DNA from: Ruminococcus_G sp050944435
GTDB lineage: Bacteria; Bacillota; Clostridia; Lachnospirales; Lachnospiraceae
NCBI GenBank assembly: GCA_050944435.1
Contig: JBMNRB010000003.1
Span: 121,008-185,007, forward strand
DNA length: 64,000 nucleotides
Direction: 5' to 3'
Position numbers and translations under genes: made by a program. This document shows positions 34,441-45,541 of this stretch, piece by piece; the first letter of the stretch is position 1; the number at the start of each line of letters is the position of its first letter. The notes under the pieces are model-generated. The model saw only the letters and a program-made list of their open reading frames with translations. It did not search any database and was not told where the DNA came from.

Positions 34441-34691
34441 TGATGACGGTACGCAACGAGATTAAGGCACAGATCGTCCGGGCGGGATATACCATGCAGG
34501 AGGTAGTTGACCGGCTCCATGAGGAATACGGCTGGTCGGACAGCGTTTCCAACCTGTCGGCCAAGCTCCAGCGGGAATCTATCCGCTACAAGGAGGTCAT
34601 GGAACTGGCCGATGTGCTGGGTATGACATTTATTGGGGCCCCCGCAAAGGCGACGCCTTTGTGGGGAGAGGAGGAGCAGCGGAGCGAGTGA
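34441..34691 (+). CDS. Small helix-turn-helix protein of the TnpX element
   Basis: The 83-residue product starts MTVRNEIKAQIVRAGYTMQE and contains SVSNLSAKLQRESIRYKEV. It looks like a short XRE/DUF6471-type DNA-binding protein. Such proteins often follow the recombinase in these elements. AGGAGG lies upstream of the ATG pair at 34441. A role in controlling transposition is inferred. Confidence 0.65.
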
Positions 34692-34764
34692 GCTTTCGCA
34701 CCTGTGCGGAAGCGAAGGATGCACAGCTTGCGACGACGAGGCAGAAACGGAGGTAAATCTATGA

Positions 34765-34998
34765 CAAACCCTGCTGATCGCGGTGGTGGCCTTCCCGCTG
34801 GCCTACCTCTCCAGCAAGCAAGTGGCGGGCACCTTGAGTACACTGTTCGGCAAGGCGGCGGAGAATGTCATTGCCACGCCAGAGCACTTTATGCTGGTGG
34901 CTGTCGTGGGCAGCGTCCTGCTGGTGGCGGCGGTGCTGGTGTCCAGTATCTCGACCATGCGGTTAAAGCCCAAGCAAATCTTGGCGCAGATGGAATAA
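34765..34998 (+). pseudogene. FtsX-type ABC permease, C-terminal fragment
   Basis: The frame has no start and opens with QTLLIAVVAFPLAYLSSKQV, a transmembrane helix. A second helix (MLVAVVGSVLLVAAVLVSSI) and SISTMRLKPKQILAQME follow, the usual end of a MacB/FtsX-type permease. The rest of the gene is missing, cut by the TnpX element. The ATPase gene follows 41 bases later. Confidence 0.8.
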
Positions 34999-35039
34999 GA
35001 CTATCCATCCCCCTAAAATAACGAAATGAGGTAATCAAT

Positions 35040-35672
35040 ATGAATATCATGGAAATCAAGCAAGTGGGATATTCCTACGATAATAAAAAGAAAGTCTTAA
35101 AAGGCGTCAACGCCGAAATGGAACAGGGCAAACTCTACGCCATCCTGGGGCCTTCCGGCTGCGGAAAAACCACCCTGCTCTCCCTAATCGGCGGCCTGGA
35201 CAGCCCCGGCAGCGGCCAGATCTACTTCGATGGGCAGGACATTGCCAAGACGAGCCTTGACCACCACCGGAAAAACCATGTGGCGTTTATCTTCCAAGCA
35301 TATAACCTGATCGACTATCTGACCCCCGCAGAGAATGTATCACTGACTTCCAAGCTGCCGCCGCTGCCCATTCTGGAGCGCCTGGGGCTGACGAAAGAGG
35401 AATCGAAGCGCAATGTGCTGAAGCTCTCCGGCGGCCAGCAGCAGCGGGTGGCCATCGCCCGCGCCCTGGCAAGCGTGGCCCCGGTGATCCTGGCGGACGA
35501 GCCTACCGGCAATCTTGACGAGGACACCGCCCAGGATATCATCGAGATCCTCATAGAAAGCGCCCACAAGATGAACAAGTGCGTGGTGGTCGTTACCCAC
35601 TCCAATGAAGTGGCGAAACAGGCCGATGTGGTGTTCCGGCTGAAAAAGGGTGAACTGCAGGTGCAGCAGTAA
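35040..35672 (+). CDS. ABC transporter ATP-binding protein, MacB/LolD type
   Basis: The 210-residue ATPase has Walker A GPSGCGKTT, a Q-loop FQAYNL, signature LSGGQQQRVAIARAL, Walker B VILADEPTGNLD and the H-loop VTHSNE. The D-loop and size fit the MacB/LolD/FtsE family that works with FtsX-type permeases to export peptides or lipoproteins. Its permease partner upstream is truncated, so the transporter is probably not functional here. Confidence 0.92.
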   Translation: MNIMEIKQVGYSYDNKKKVLKGVNAEMEQGKLYAILGPSGCGKTTLLSLIGGLDSPGSGQIYFDGQDIAKTSLDHHRKNHVAFIFQAYNLIDYLTPAENVSLTSKLPPLPILERLGLTKEESKRNVLKLSGGQQQRVAIARALASVAPVILADEPTGNLDEDTAQDIIEILIESAHKMNKCVVVVTHSNEVAKQADVVFRLKKGELQVQQ

Positions 35673-35711
35673 AGGAATGATACCTCTTTTGTCGATCAAA
35701 TTTCTTGCCTC

Positions 35712-36579
35712 TTATTTTTTAAACGCTTCCTTGAAAAAGCTCTCCAGCTTGTCAAAGGGAATTTTATCTAATCGGTCATACAGGTCAATATGGATTGCGT
35801 CCGGCACTGCATACAGCTCTTTCGGTTCGGCAGCAGCTTTGTAAACATTCTCGCTGAAAAATTTGGAATGAGCATTTTCACCCACGATCATCAGAATGGG
35901 ACGCGGAGAAATCTGATCCACAAAGTCCAGGCTGCAAAAGTTCAGCATAGCAAGCTGACTGGTAGTGGTAAATCCTCCTCTGGCATTGGGATGGTGGCCG
36001 CGCTTCAAACCATAGTAGCTGTAGAACTCCGCGCTCACCGGGTCAAGCTCCTCCGGAACAGAATCTGCAGGCGTTTCCGGAAAAGACGGAAGATATTCCG
36101 GCGAACCGCTTTCAATGTCTTTCCAACGCTGTTCGTTCAGCTTCGGCAGTTCCTCCCGCAGCTGCTCCTGCGTCATGAAAATACGTCCTGCAGCCGAAAT
36201 GTCGTACATACTGGCCGTAGCCACCGCTTTGATACGGGTATCCACCTGGGGGCGGCGGAAAGGGCGAACCCACCGCTGCCGCAGATACCGATTGCACCGA
36301 TCTGCTCCCGGTCCACAAAAGGAAGCGTACCGAGGTAATCCACCCCGGCAGAGAAATTCTCTGCAAAGATGTCCGGAGAAGAAACATGGCGGGGCTCGCC
36401 GCCGCTCTCACCCATAAAGGCAGGATCAAAGGCCAGGCAGATGAATCCGCGCTGGGCCAGTTGATTGGCGTATACGCCGGGTCCCTGCTCTTTCACACCG
36501 CCATAGGGAGGGCCGATCACCAGCGCAGGATGCTTTGCCGTATCATCCATATCTTTGTAAAGGTATAATATTCACTCAT
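35712..36579 (-). pseudogene. Alpha/beta hydrolase (YcjY/dienelactone-type), broken
   Basis: Two frames together make one hydrolase. The first holds ALVIGPPYGGVKEQG and the nucleophile elbow GICGSGGFALSAA. The second continues DTRIKAVATASMYD and ends with the PILMIVGENAHS and DAIHIDLYD regions. The frames shift at a run of five C (36253-36257 area). At the N-terminus a further shift and a short deletion separate the ATG at 36579 (AAGGAG upstream) from the domain. A native enzyme would hydrolyse small esters or lactones. Confidence 0.75.
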
Positions 36580-36622
36580 TTTGTTTTCTCCTTATTTCAT
36601 GCCGTTTTCTAAACTTCTTCTT

Positions 36623-37040
36623 TTAATTCTCCATTGATAAAGTTACTGTCACATCGCCGCTGCCCAGCGCTTCTTCCCAGCCAGTGAGGTCATCGATATG
36701 ACCAAGCCTTGTGTAGCTCCAGGAGTTGGAACCATAGAACATGACGATCTGATTTCCCTGATAGAGCACAATATCCCCGGCATGGGTCGTGGTCTGGCTG
36801 TTGCTGGCAGGGAGGCTCTGGCCCAGCGAGCCCACCTTTTCAAAGCCGGCATAATCACTGAGCTGCAGGGTAACGGGGCCATTCCCCATCATCTGAACAA
36901 GAGCATCCACGGCGCTGTTCTTCGCCAAAGTGGCAGTAAAATCCTGCCCGTTTACATTGACAATCATTTTCATTTCGCTGTTTTCTGGCTCCTGGTTTCC
37001 GCAGCCCGCCAGCAGCACGGATATGCTAAGTAATCGCGGA
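36623..37040 (-). pseudogene. Cyclophilin-like lipoprotein, 5' end lost
   Basis: The frame encodes a lipobox (VLLAGC) and a cyclophilin-like fold domain (MKMIVNVNGQDFTATLAKNS, then GDIVLYQGNQIVMFYG). Related proteins of this fold often neighbour flavodoxins and hydrolases. Upstream of the lipobox no start codon remains because the sequence runs straight into the truncated tnpB gene at about 37040. The start of the signal peptide has been lost. Confidence 0.75.
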
Positions 37041-38622
37041 TACTCTGCAGGGATACGCCTGAGTCATAGAAGCAGGTCGCTATGGTGTGGCGGTAATCGT
37101 GGGAGCGGAAGATGTATTCCCCGTTCTGAATGTCGTTGCGTTCGCAGTATTTCAGCATATTGTAGCGGAAGGTTCCGCTCCGGTAGGGGCCGCCTTTGCT
37201 GTTTTGGAACACATAGTCCCCCGCTTTTATGTGGTGCTTTTTCAGGTATACCCGCATCAGCTTATACAGGGCCGCAGGAATTGGGATACGTTTGTAAGTG
37301 CGCATTTTGATCTGATAGACCTGAATCCAGGCGTCATCGCCCTGTATGTAGTAGGCGTTCCCTTTCAGGGTACACACCTCGCTGATCCGTAACCCTATAC
37401 CCCATAGATGCAGATACATCAGCCGGAGGGTTTCAGGGAAGGCATAGAGCTTGGAGAAGATTTCTTCTGTGACCTCCTGTGCCACGCTCCGGTTATGATG
37501 CTTCAGTACCGTCTTCTGCAGTAAGCTGTCCGCATCGAAGGGGATTTGTCCGATGAGCTGCCGTACCCGCAGATGGTTGAAGAAGTGCAGGATGCTCATG
37601 ACGATCTTATTGTAGGTTTCCGCCTGTACCCCCCTCTGCCGCTGCACCCGGAAGTACGCCTCCATCTGCGCCGGCGTTACAGAGCAGATATCGGTATCTT
37701 CCGGCTGCTGGATATCATTCAGGAAGCTTCGCAGGTAGATGAGTTCCCCCCGGATCACGCCGACCGACAGGTTGGTGATACCAAGCCCATACCGGATATA
37801 TCTTTTGAGAAGTTCCCGGTTCCGGCGGTGCGTTACTTCGACAAAGGAGATGCTTAACACAGGGTTTGCGGGATCCATCCGCTCTGGCTGTATGTGGAAC
37901 CGCTCCATATACCATACATGGGCGTTCCAGTTGATTTCCTCCGCTTGCAGGAACAGCGCTCTTCGGCAGAAGTTGATGATTCCAGGGCGCTTGCTTTCCG
38001 TGAGCCGGTTGCTGGGGATTTCACGGAACGCCTGTATCTGCGGCAGTTCCATGGCTTCGATATCCTCGATCCACTGCTCCGTACAAAAGTCATACAGGTC
38101 CCGCAGCCCCAACAGGTGGACGCGCCTACCTTCAGGGCTTGTGCTGTTCTCCAGCTCATAATGCAGGATGTCGAACACTTGCCGTTTCATCCTCTCCGGG
38201 GCATTTCTGGAAAAATCCCAGACATGCTCGTTTTTCCTTGTGGAATTTCGGAACATGGCCGAAACCTTTGGGTCTGGATGGTATGGCAGGTAGAGGATTC
38301 CATTCTCATACCGCGGCCGTGCGACCTTTCCATCCTCCAGGATGTGGAACTCCTGGCTCAGCGCATGCTGTTTGAGCTTGTCAAAGGCCAGCAGGTGATG
38401 GCGGATATGCTTCATACCGCTTTGCCCTTCCAGGTAGGCTTCAAAACTTTTTCTTGTTGCATAGTCCAGCTCCGAGAAATCCTGGATCCCTTCCATGACC
38501 ATGAAGTCGATCACACTGGCTTTATAGCTGATCTGTACCCTGGCGGCTTCCGCTTCCAATCTGGCTCGAAGCGCCTGATTATCCTGTTTTGCTGTTATCT
38601 GCCTGAGCGCAGCCGTCGGCAT
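36970..38622 (-). pseudogene. tnpB: Tn554-type tyrosine recombinase TnpB, catalytic end missing
   Basis: The frame encodes a long recombinase with the catalytic arginine in WGIGLRISEVCTLKG and HDYRHTIATCFYDSG (His and Arg). After GVSLQSIRDYLA, the family's second His and the nucleophile tyrosine should follow. Instead the frame runs into the lipoprotein gene in another frame and stops. The enzyme therefore cannot cleave DNA. GAGGAGGTG precedes its ATG, 16 bases after tnpA. Confidence 0.85.
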
Positions 38623-38638
38623 AGCGGTTCACCTCCTC

Positions 38639-39727
38639 TTACAGCAGATCCTTGATCCCATATAGATCCGAGTGCTTTTCATAAAATTCCCGGCTTGCGG
38701 TCATCAGCTGGTTATCCAGGATGCCCAGATATTTGACCGTCGTATCCAGATGCTTATGTCCCAGGGCCAGCTGGATCAGCTCCAGCGCCCAGCCGGCGTC
38801 CCGTCTGGACACCGCATAATATCTGCGGAGCATGTGCGGGGTCAGCTTAATGCCGGTTTTTTCCTCCATTCGGTCCAGCATGTCATACACGCTCTCCACC
38901 CGCATGGGTTTGCCAGCGGTTTCTCCCCTGATATTAATAAACAGGAGGCTCTGCCGCTGCAGTAACCTCCTGTATTCCGCCAGATAATGCAGCAGGAACT
39001 CGAAGGTTTCCCTGCTGATCTTCGCTGAGCGGTATTCCGCATTCTTGGCTCGGGCTTCGTTGTCGTTGTCGTCCCGGAAGTACACCTTGAGGACCTGCTT
39101 CTCATAATCGATATCCTTGGTATAATCCACACCCAGGATCTCGCCGATCCGAAATCCGGTCTCTGCCAGCAGCAGGAGCAGCAGCTGATCCCGGAGGTTG
39201 GTACAGGCCCGGAGGATATCGATGATCTCCGGCTCTTGCGCCGCCCGCACATTCCGGTCCTTTTCCTTCAGGTACCCCTTGAAAGACTTGGAACGGATCG
39301 TCCGTTTGACCCCTACCGCATTGGATACGGTGATCTGGTTGTAAGCCAGCACCCGCAGGGGTTCCGTATATCCGTTATCCGCCAGATATAAAAAGAACCC
39401 GAACACATCCTTGAGGTATGCGTTGCAGGTTCCATTTCCCGTCTTCGCTGTTCGATTGTCTGTGATATGCCGTCCCTCCACCAGCCAATAGAGGAACTGC
39501 CCGAAGTGGCTGCTCTGTTCCTCAAAGCTCTTTTTTGCCACTTGCAATAGCTCGGTCCCGGTCTGATCCAGATAGTTCAGGTAGTAGCAGATCGAAAGGG
39601 CGAGCCGTCTGACCGTGTTTGGCGACCGGTTGGCGTCCGCCTTATGCTTCAGGTACTTGCTCGGCAGGAGAACGATATCGTAGTTTTCCTGGTCTTCGAT
39701 GTAGTACAGCTTCCGTTTCCAGCGCAT
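38639..39727 (-). CDS. tnpA: Tn554-type tyrosine recombinase TnpA
   Basis: The 362-residue recombinase (Tn554 TnpA is of nearly equal length) is complete: catalytic Arg in ETGFRIGEILGVDY, HMLRRYYAV with His and Arg, and LGHKHLDTTVKYLGI with the second His and the tyrosine. The Met at 39727 (RWKRKLYYIEDQENY) is taken as the start. The frame continues upstream without a stop into a surface protein gene, so a fusion protein is also possible. Its partner tnpB is cut and a tnpC is absent. Confidence 0.88.
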   Translation of the reverse strand: MRWKRKLYYIEDQENYDIVLLPSKYLKHKADANRSPNTVRRLALSICYYLNYLDQTGTELLQVAKKSFEEQSSHFGQFLYWLVEGRHITDNRTAKTGNGTCNAYLKDVFGFFLYLADNGYTEPLRVLAYNQITVSNAVGVKRTIRSKSFKGYLKEKDRNVRAAQEPEIIDILRACTNLRDQLLLLLLAETGFRIGEILGVDYTKDIDYEKQVLKVYFRDDNDNEARAKNAEYRSAKISRETFEFLLHYLAEYRRLLQRQSLLFINIRGETAGKPMRVESVYDMLDRMEEKTGIKLTPHMLRRYYAVSRRDAGWALELIQLALGHKHLDTTVKYLGILDNQLMTASREFYEKHSDLYGIKDLL

Positions 39728-41719
39728 GGCGCCCTTTCCGCCGCTGGCAGTGACAACCGCTCCGTCGGAGATGGTGAAGATCCCCTTCTGATCGCCGCCC
39801 AATTCACCAAAGATATCTTCCTGGCCAGCAAAGATACCATAGTGCTCGCCGCTTGCAGAAGAGGCATTTACTACGGTTCCGGCTCCGCTGACGATGACAT
39901 CACCGCAGATGCCGTGATCGTTTACGGAAGAAATATTCACCTTCGCTCCGTTAATCGCCGTAAGGTCAGTATTAATGCCCGGAGTGCCGAAACTGGCATC
40001 CTGAGTTGCATTGTTCTTCGCATTCAGCGTCGCGCCGTCCACCGTCAGTCCGCCGAGGGCACGTACCGCCGAATACGGCTGAGGCGCCTCGGCGCTGGAA
40101 AAGTCAACGATAATATCCACGTCTGCGCCGCCGGTAAGCGTAATGGCACTGTTGCCGTAAAGCCCGAAACCGGTGCCTCTTATCTGCAGTCTTCCGCTCC
40201 CCGTAATGGTCAGGTCCCCGTTGGAATAAATCCCGTTTTCGGTGCTGCCGCTGCCGTTAATCTGGTTTTCGCCTTTCAGCACAATGGTAAGGTCCGGAAT
40301 AAGCGCATGTATGGCGGCAAAGTCTTCGCTCACCGTCAGCGTTGCGTTATTCAACGTCAGGGTGTTGGTATCCGGGTCATAGGACACCGTAGCGCCCAAA
40401 CCGTCGGCATCGCCCAGAATATCGTCCTTGTTTGCCGAAGTCACTTCTATGCCATTGACCTTAAGCGGGTCAAAGACACACTCCATCACAAAAAGGCTAT
40501 TGAAGGTGCCGCTTAAAAAGCTGCCGTCCGGTCTCTTTGGCTCATCGTTATTCGCCAGGGTATAACCATTATCGGCGGGACGACCGTCCAGATAGACGGA
40601 TGCCTCCTCAGAGATGGCGTATCCCTCCTTCGCCTTCACCCATACGGAGTAGTAGTAAGTCACGCCCTCTTCAAAAGTCGTGATTTTCTCATCTTCCGAT
40701 ATCTCGCTGTTGAAAGACTCCTCGCTGGTGATACTCTTGCCGTCGCTGCCGATCCACTGCTCCAGATAAACCTCGTATTTGTCCTGATCCGCCTCGTCCA
40801 CCGTCGCTGTGAATGCAGGCGTCAGTCCCATTCCCACATTCCAGCTGACGTTCACCAGATTGACGGCATTCACGATCTCCCTTGTATCCGGCTGTACGAT
40901 TTCCGTTTCCGGATTGAATTCCAGATAGAGCGTGTAGTCTTTATCTACCACCTCATAGATTATCTGGTAGTTATTGGGATCAACTGTTCTCGATGACTCA
41001 ATGCGCTCAAGCACCGTTTTGACCATCAGGTTATCCCTGGTGACATTCGCCAGCTCAGGAACCGTTGCCTTATTCTTCTCGAAATACTGATAGAGCAGTT
41101 CCGTTACTGCCTGTTTCTCATTCTCACTCGTGGTACCATCAGGCTTTATGACATCCGGATTCCCTGTGGCCGTTATACCCTCCTGGTGCAGCTTATTCTC
41201 GCTGCCTGGCAGCCCCACATCGACCACTCCCGTATAATACTTATTGACGGACGTTATAACGGAGAAATCGTACGTTTTATACGATGCTGAGCTCGAACTG
41301 CTCCAGCCAGTCCACTCCGTCACATAGTAGCCCGATAGATTGTCCGGGTCGCCGGTGCCGGAGACGCCCTCTCTCGCTCTTACCTCTACCTCGTAGGTAG
41401 GATTGATAACGCCTTCTGCATTTCCTGTGTTTGTAAAGGTGCAGGTGGTCTCCCGCTGAACCGTCTTTGTCTCTACCTTTGTCTTTTCTCCGGCAGTGCC
41501 GTCAAAGTGTCCGTAAAGGGTCACTTCATACTCAAAGATATCCAGCCCGCCGGTGGTTTCCGGCTTATCCCAGCTGGCTTTTAAGCCGGTTTCTGTCAGT
41601 TCCAGCTTCAGATTTGTTGGCGCAGCCGGTACACCCGCCGCAAAAGCGGTCATTGGCAGCATCCCCAGCAGCATACACAGGGAAAGCAGCAGCGCCGTCA
41701 GTTTCCTTTTTGCTTGCAT
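39728..41719 (-). pseudogene. Secreted surface protein with beta-helix repeats, truncated by tnpA
   Basis: The gene starts at 41719 (GGAG upstream) with a signal peptide (KRKLTALLLSLCMLLGMLP, cleavage near AFAAG) and a fibronectin-like domain (APTNLKLELTETGLKASWD). A repetitive right-handed beta-helix-like region follows (LTLNNATLTVSEDF, NGIYSNGDLTITGSGRLQI). At SGGKGA it joins the recombinase in frame. The C-terminus, where a cell-wall signal would be, is lost. It is the last gene of the signalling/surface operon. Confidence 0.75.
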
Positions 41720-41883
41720 TTGGTTTCTCCTTGTCAAATAAGATTGCTTATCCTTTGGTATGTACCAAAGGATAGAAGGGATATTCCTTCTTGAAAAGGA
41801 TACCGGCTGCGCCGGAGCGGGCTGTGGATTTTGCACGAAGCCCGCCCGCAGGCGCTTTTGCCGGTTTTGTTTATTACTCAGCC

Positions 41884-44277
41884 TTATTTCCCGGCCGCCG
41901 CCTTTTTCCGCCTGTAGAACAGCATTCCCAGCACGCCGCCGCAGGAGGCCAGCATCAGGCTGATCCACAGCGCCATATCGCTGCTGTCCCCAGTCTGGGG
42001 GCTGCCGGTTCCCGCTGCAGGGATGGCTTCAGTCTGCACATATTCACAGACCGCACAGCCGCGCTCTCTGGAACCTTCTTTGGTCTCGGTGGCCTCTTTG
42101 GTTACTTTCCAATCGCCGTAGATATGGTTTGCCACATTCAGCCTTTCGCCGCAGGAGCATTCCTGCCAGTGCTCGGTATCGTCATATTTCCATGCTTCAT
42201 CATGGATGCTGTGTTCATGAACCGGAATCGTCTCTTCCTGCGTATATTTGCAGATGGAGCAGGTACGTTCTCTGGAACCCGTTTCGGTTGTGGTAGGCTC
42301 CTTTGTTATCGTCCAATCATCGAAAGTATGGTTGCCCACTTCAGTTTTCTCGCCGCAGCGGCATTCCTTCCAGTGCTGGGTTTCATCCTTCTGCCAGTCG
42401 CCGTAGCTGTGCTCATGTTCAAGCATTGGAATGGTTTCGGTCTGCACATAGTCGCAGACCGTGCAGTCACGCTCTCTGGAACCAGCCTCGGTTTCGGTGG
42501 CCGGCTTCGTCTCTCTCCAATCGCCGTAGATATGGTTTGCCACATTCAGCCTTTCGCCGCAGGAGCATTCCTGCCAGTGCTCGGTATCGTCATATTTCCA
42601 TGCTTCATCATGGATGCTGTGTTCATGAACCGGAATCGTCTCTTCCTGCGTATATTTGCAGATGGAGCAGGTACGTTCTCTGGAACCTGTTTCGGTTGTG
42701 GTAGGCTCCTTTGTTATCGTCCAATCACCGAAAGTATGGTTGCCCACTTCAGTTTTCTCGCCGCAGCGGCATTCCTTCCAGTGCTGGGTTTCATCCTTCT
42801 GCCAGTCGCCGTAGCTGTGCTCATGTTCAAGCATTGGAATGATTTCGGTCTGCACATAGTCGCAGACCGTGCAGTCACGCTCTCTGGAACCTTCTTCGGT
42901 CTCGGTGGCCTCTTTGGTTACTTTCCAATCGCCGTAGATATGGTTTGCCACATTCAGCCTTTCGCCGCAGGAGCATTCCTTCCAGTGCTGGGTTTCATCC
43001 TTCTGCCAGTCGCCGTAGCTGTGCTCATGTTCAAGCATTGGAATGGTTTCGGTCTGCACATAGTCGCAGACCGTGCAGTCACGCTCTCTGGAACCTTCTT
43101 CGGTCTCGGTGGCCTCTTTGGTTACTCTCCAATCGCCGTAGATATGGTTTGCCACATTCAGCTTTTCACCACAGGAACACTCCTGCCAGTGCTCGGTATC
43201 GTTATATTTCCATGTTTCGTCATGGATGCTGTGTTCATGAACCGGAATCGTCTCTTCCTGCTTATATTTGCAGATGGAGCAGGTACGTTCTCTGGAACCT
43301 GTTTCGGTTGTGGTAGGCTCCTTTGTTATCGTCCAATCATCGAAAGTATGGTTGCCCACTTCAGTTTTATCGCCGCAGGAGCATTCCTTCCAGTGCTGGG
43401 TTTCATCCTTCTGCCAGTCGCCGTAGCTGTGCTCATGAACCGGAATCGTCTCTTCCTGCGTATATTTGCAGATGGAGCAGGTACGTTCTCTGGAACCTGT
43501 TTCGGTTGTGGTAGGCTCCTTTGTTATCGTCCAATCATCGAAAGTATGGTCGGCTACAGTATCTTGATTAACTTCTTTGCAGTAGTAGCATTCCTTCCAG
43601 TGTGTAGTCGAACCGCTACTCCAGTCGTCGGTATAGTAATGTTGGTGTTCCCTGTATCTATCAATCTGCTCATAGCCGCAGGTAAGGCACCGCCTTTCAC
43701 ATACGTCATACTTCGTATTTACATCATAATAGATCAGCTCCCATTCGCCGAAGTTATGGGGGCTCTCTTCAGATTTCTCTCCGCAGCTGCATTCTTTCCA
43801 ATGCTGGGTTCCATTATTTTTCCAGCCGCCGAAGCTGTGTTCATGGGGGGGAGTAGGCCCCTCTCCGCCGCCGGTATTGCCGCCGATTGCCCAGTCGCCC
43901 CAGGCGTCTCTCTTCCATACGGTATAAGAGCCGTCCGGATCGCCGGTAAGGTAAATCTGTCTGGCCCGTACTTTAAGCGTATACGCATCCTTCGACTGAG
44001 TGATATTCTTCGAATCGAAAAATACCCACCTGTCTATCTCAACGCTTTCTGTCTGGAGTACCTGGCCGTTCAGTACCAGCTACGCCTCATACTCAAGATA
44101 CGTGCTGCCTGATGCGTTGGCAGGTTTATCCCACATTACCTGGTTTCCATATCCCGACCAGCGGGGATTTTCCGGCACATATTGCCCCGCAGCAAACACT
44201 GTCGCCGGCAGTATTCCTACCACCATGCATAAGGACAGCAGCAGCGCCAGCAAACTCTTTTTTCGAAGCATCTTCAT
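41884..44277 (-). pseudogene. Cys/His-repeat cell-wall protein with in-frame TAG stop
   Basis: A signal peptide at 44277 (KSLLALLLSLCMVVGILP, then VFAAG) begins a 797-codon frame broken only by TAG at 44080-44082. The paralogue upstream has Gln in that place (EYEAQ versus EYEA-stop), so a CAG to TAG change explains it. The rest encodes about eight 68-residue repeats with paired Cys and His. It ends in a sortase signal: SPQTGDSS, a hydrophobic helix and RRKK. The mature protein would be linked to the cell wall. Without suppression only 65 residues are made. Confidence 0.85.
42040..43560. repeat. 204-bp coding tandem repeats (68-residue units)
   Basis: Near-identical DNA returns every 204 or 408 bases (for example CCAATCATCG at 42313 and its match at 42721 and 43333). 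Two sub-types alternate, one starting NHIYGDW and one NHTFDDW. Each has HW-x-EC-x-CG and C-x-x-C, a possible metal site. Recombination between units could change protein length. Confidence 0.9.
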
Positions 44278-44297
44278 TCTCTCCTTTACAAGTAGAA

Positions 44298-45525
44298 TCA
44301 GTTTTTGGTATCTCCGCCGTCCGGTTCGGACGGATCCTTTCCTCCGGCTGGCGGGTTATCCTGTGCCTTCCGCTTTTTCCTGTATAAGAATACAAGCAGC
44401 AGCGCCAGCAGGACAGCCGCCGGTATCGCGGCCAACAGAACGATGTAGACGGCGTTTCCATCCTTTTCGTCTCCCGGCAACGGGGCGGGTTGGATGATTG
44501 CAGAAACGGAGAAGGGGGTATCGGAACCGAGTACGGCATACCGGCCCGGGCCGCCGGCTTCAAAGACCAGGCTGCCGTCTTCGGCCTTTGCCTCTATGCG
44601 CTCCGGCTCGCCGTCCACCCGCACCGCCTGGTAATGGGCGTAGCCCTCCAGATGGCTGTTCATCGGGATGCGCACCGTCATGGCGCTGTCTTTGATTTCC
44701 ACCGGCTCCCCGTTCTGGCGGATGCTGATCTCATACACCGACAGCAGGCCGTCCAGCGCTTCTTTCAGCTCCGGCTTCTCTTCAAGCAGGCTCTCCGCCT
44801 CCATGACGCCGGCGTACAGCTCCACACCCTCCGGAACCGCTTCGGACAGGGAGACGGAAACGCCGGTATTTTCATCGGTCAGCTCCGCGATGCCTTCGCC
44901 GCCGGAATCCTGCCCGTTATCCGTGGTTTCCCCGGTGGCTGACGTCTGCGCGGCGTCCCTTGTCTCGGCGTAGCCGCAGACGGTGCAGATGCGGCTCTCT
45001 GTATTGCCATCCGCCGTCCATGCGCCGAAGCTGTGATCCGCCGCATCCTTTTTGTCGCCGCAGGAGCACGCCTGCCAGTGCTGTGCCGCGTCGTGCTTTT
45101 GGGTATAGCTGTGCTCATGGGGCGGTTCGGCTTCTCCGACGTCCGCCACCATATACTGGCCGTCCGGGTCGCCCACGATCATGATCCATCTGGCACGCAC
45201 CCGTATGGTGTACTCCTCCTGCGGCCGCGTCACCACATCGTTTGTGAAAAACAAATAGGTGTCGATTTCCACTGCCTTGGACTCGACCACATCGTCGCCC
45301 AGCAGCAGCTGTGCCTCGTATTCAAAGCTATCGCCGGAGGCCGCTCCTGCCGGCCGGTCCCACTGCACCTGGTTTTGGTAGCCCGACCAGCGGGGGTTCC
45401 CTGGCACATATTCCCCCGCCGCCGAAACAGACAGGGGAAGGGCCGCGATCATCAGGCATACCGCCAGCAGCATACTGAAAAGCCATGCGCCTTTTTGCCG
45501 CCCCGGCGGTTTTTTCCCTGCGCAT
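44298..45525 (-). pseudogene. Membrane-anchored surface protein, frameshifted in an A6 tract
   Basis: An ATG at 45525 with GGAGGAG upstream encodes RREK and then meets six A (45510-45515). With five A the frame would read straight into a perfect signal peptide (GAWLFSMLLAVCLMIAALP). As written it shifts out. The body is related to the repeat protein downstream (NPRWSGYQNQVQWDRP, VGDPDGQYMVAD, one HEHS/CSCG unit). It ends in a transmembrane helix and a charged tail without a PQTG motif. The length change could be real decay, phase variation or a sequencing error. Confidence 0.7.
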
Positions 45526-45541
45526 ACGCAATCTCCTCCCT

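Larger units (their letters stand above)
28640..34765. mobile_element. Tn4451-like element with TnpX large serine recombinase
   Basis: The block holds TnpV and TnpW family proteins and a TnpX-type resolvase/invertase, the set that defines Tn4451/Tn4453-like elements. Between them lie RhuM, a zinc-finger protein and a sigma-like protein. The right side is fixed by the ABC permease fragment, whose coding sequence begins in frame at 34765 without a start. The left end is approximate. These elements move through a circular form made by TnpX. Confidence 0.75.

Noticed and set aside
38639..41968. A single 1109-residue protein
   Set aside because: It joins a complete Tn554-type recombinase to a secreted surface protein. 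The recombinase has its own Met and the expected length, and the surface part has its own signal peptide start at 41719, so it is an insertion junction.
42040..43560. CRISPR-like array
   Set aside because: The repeats are 204 bases, without spacers, in frame, and encode 68-residue protein units.
41791..44112. A 773-codon plus-strand ORF
   Set aside because: It is antisense to the repeat surface protein; its apparent repeats mirror the 68-residue units and it has no ribosome site or known domain.
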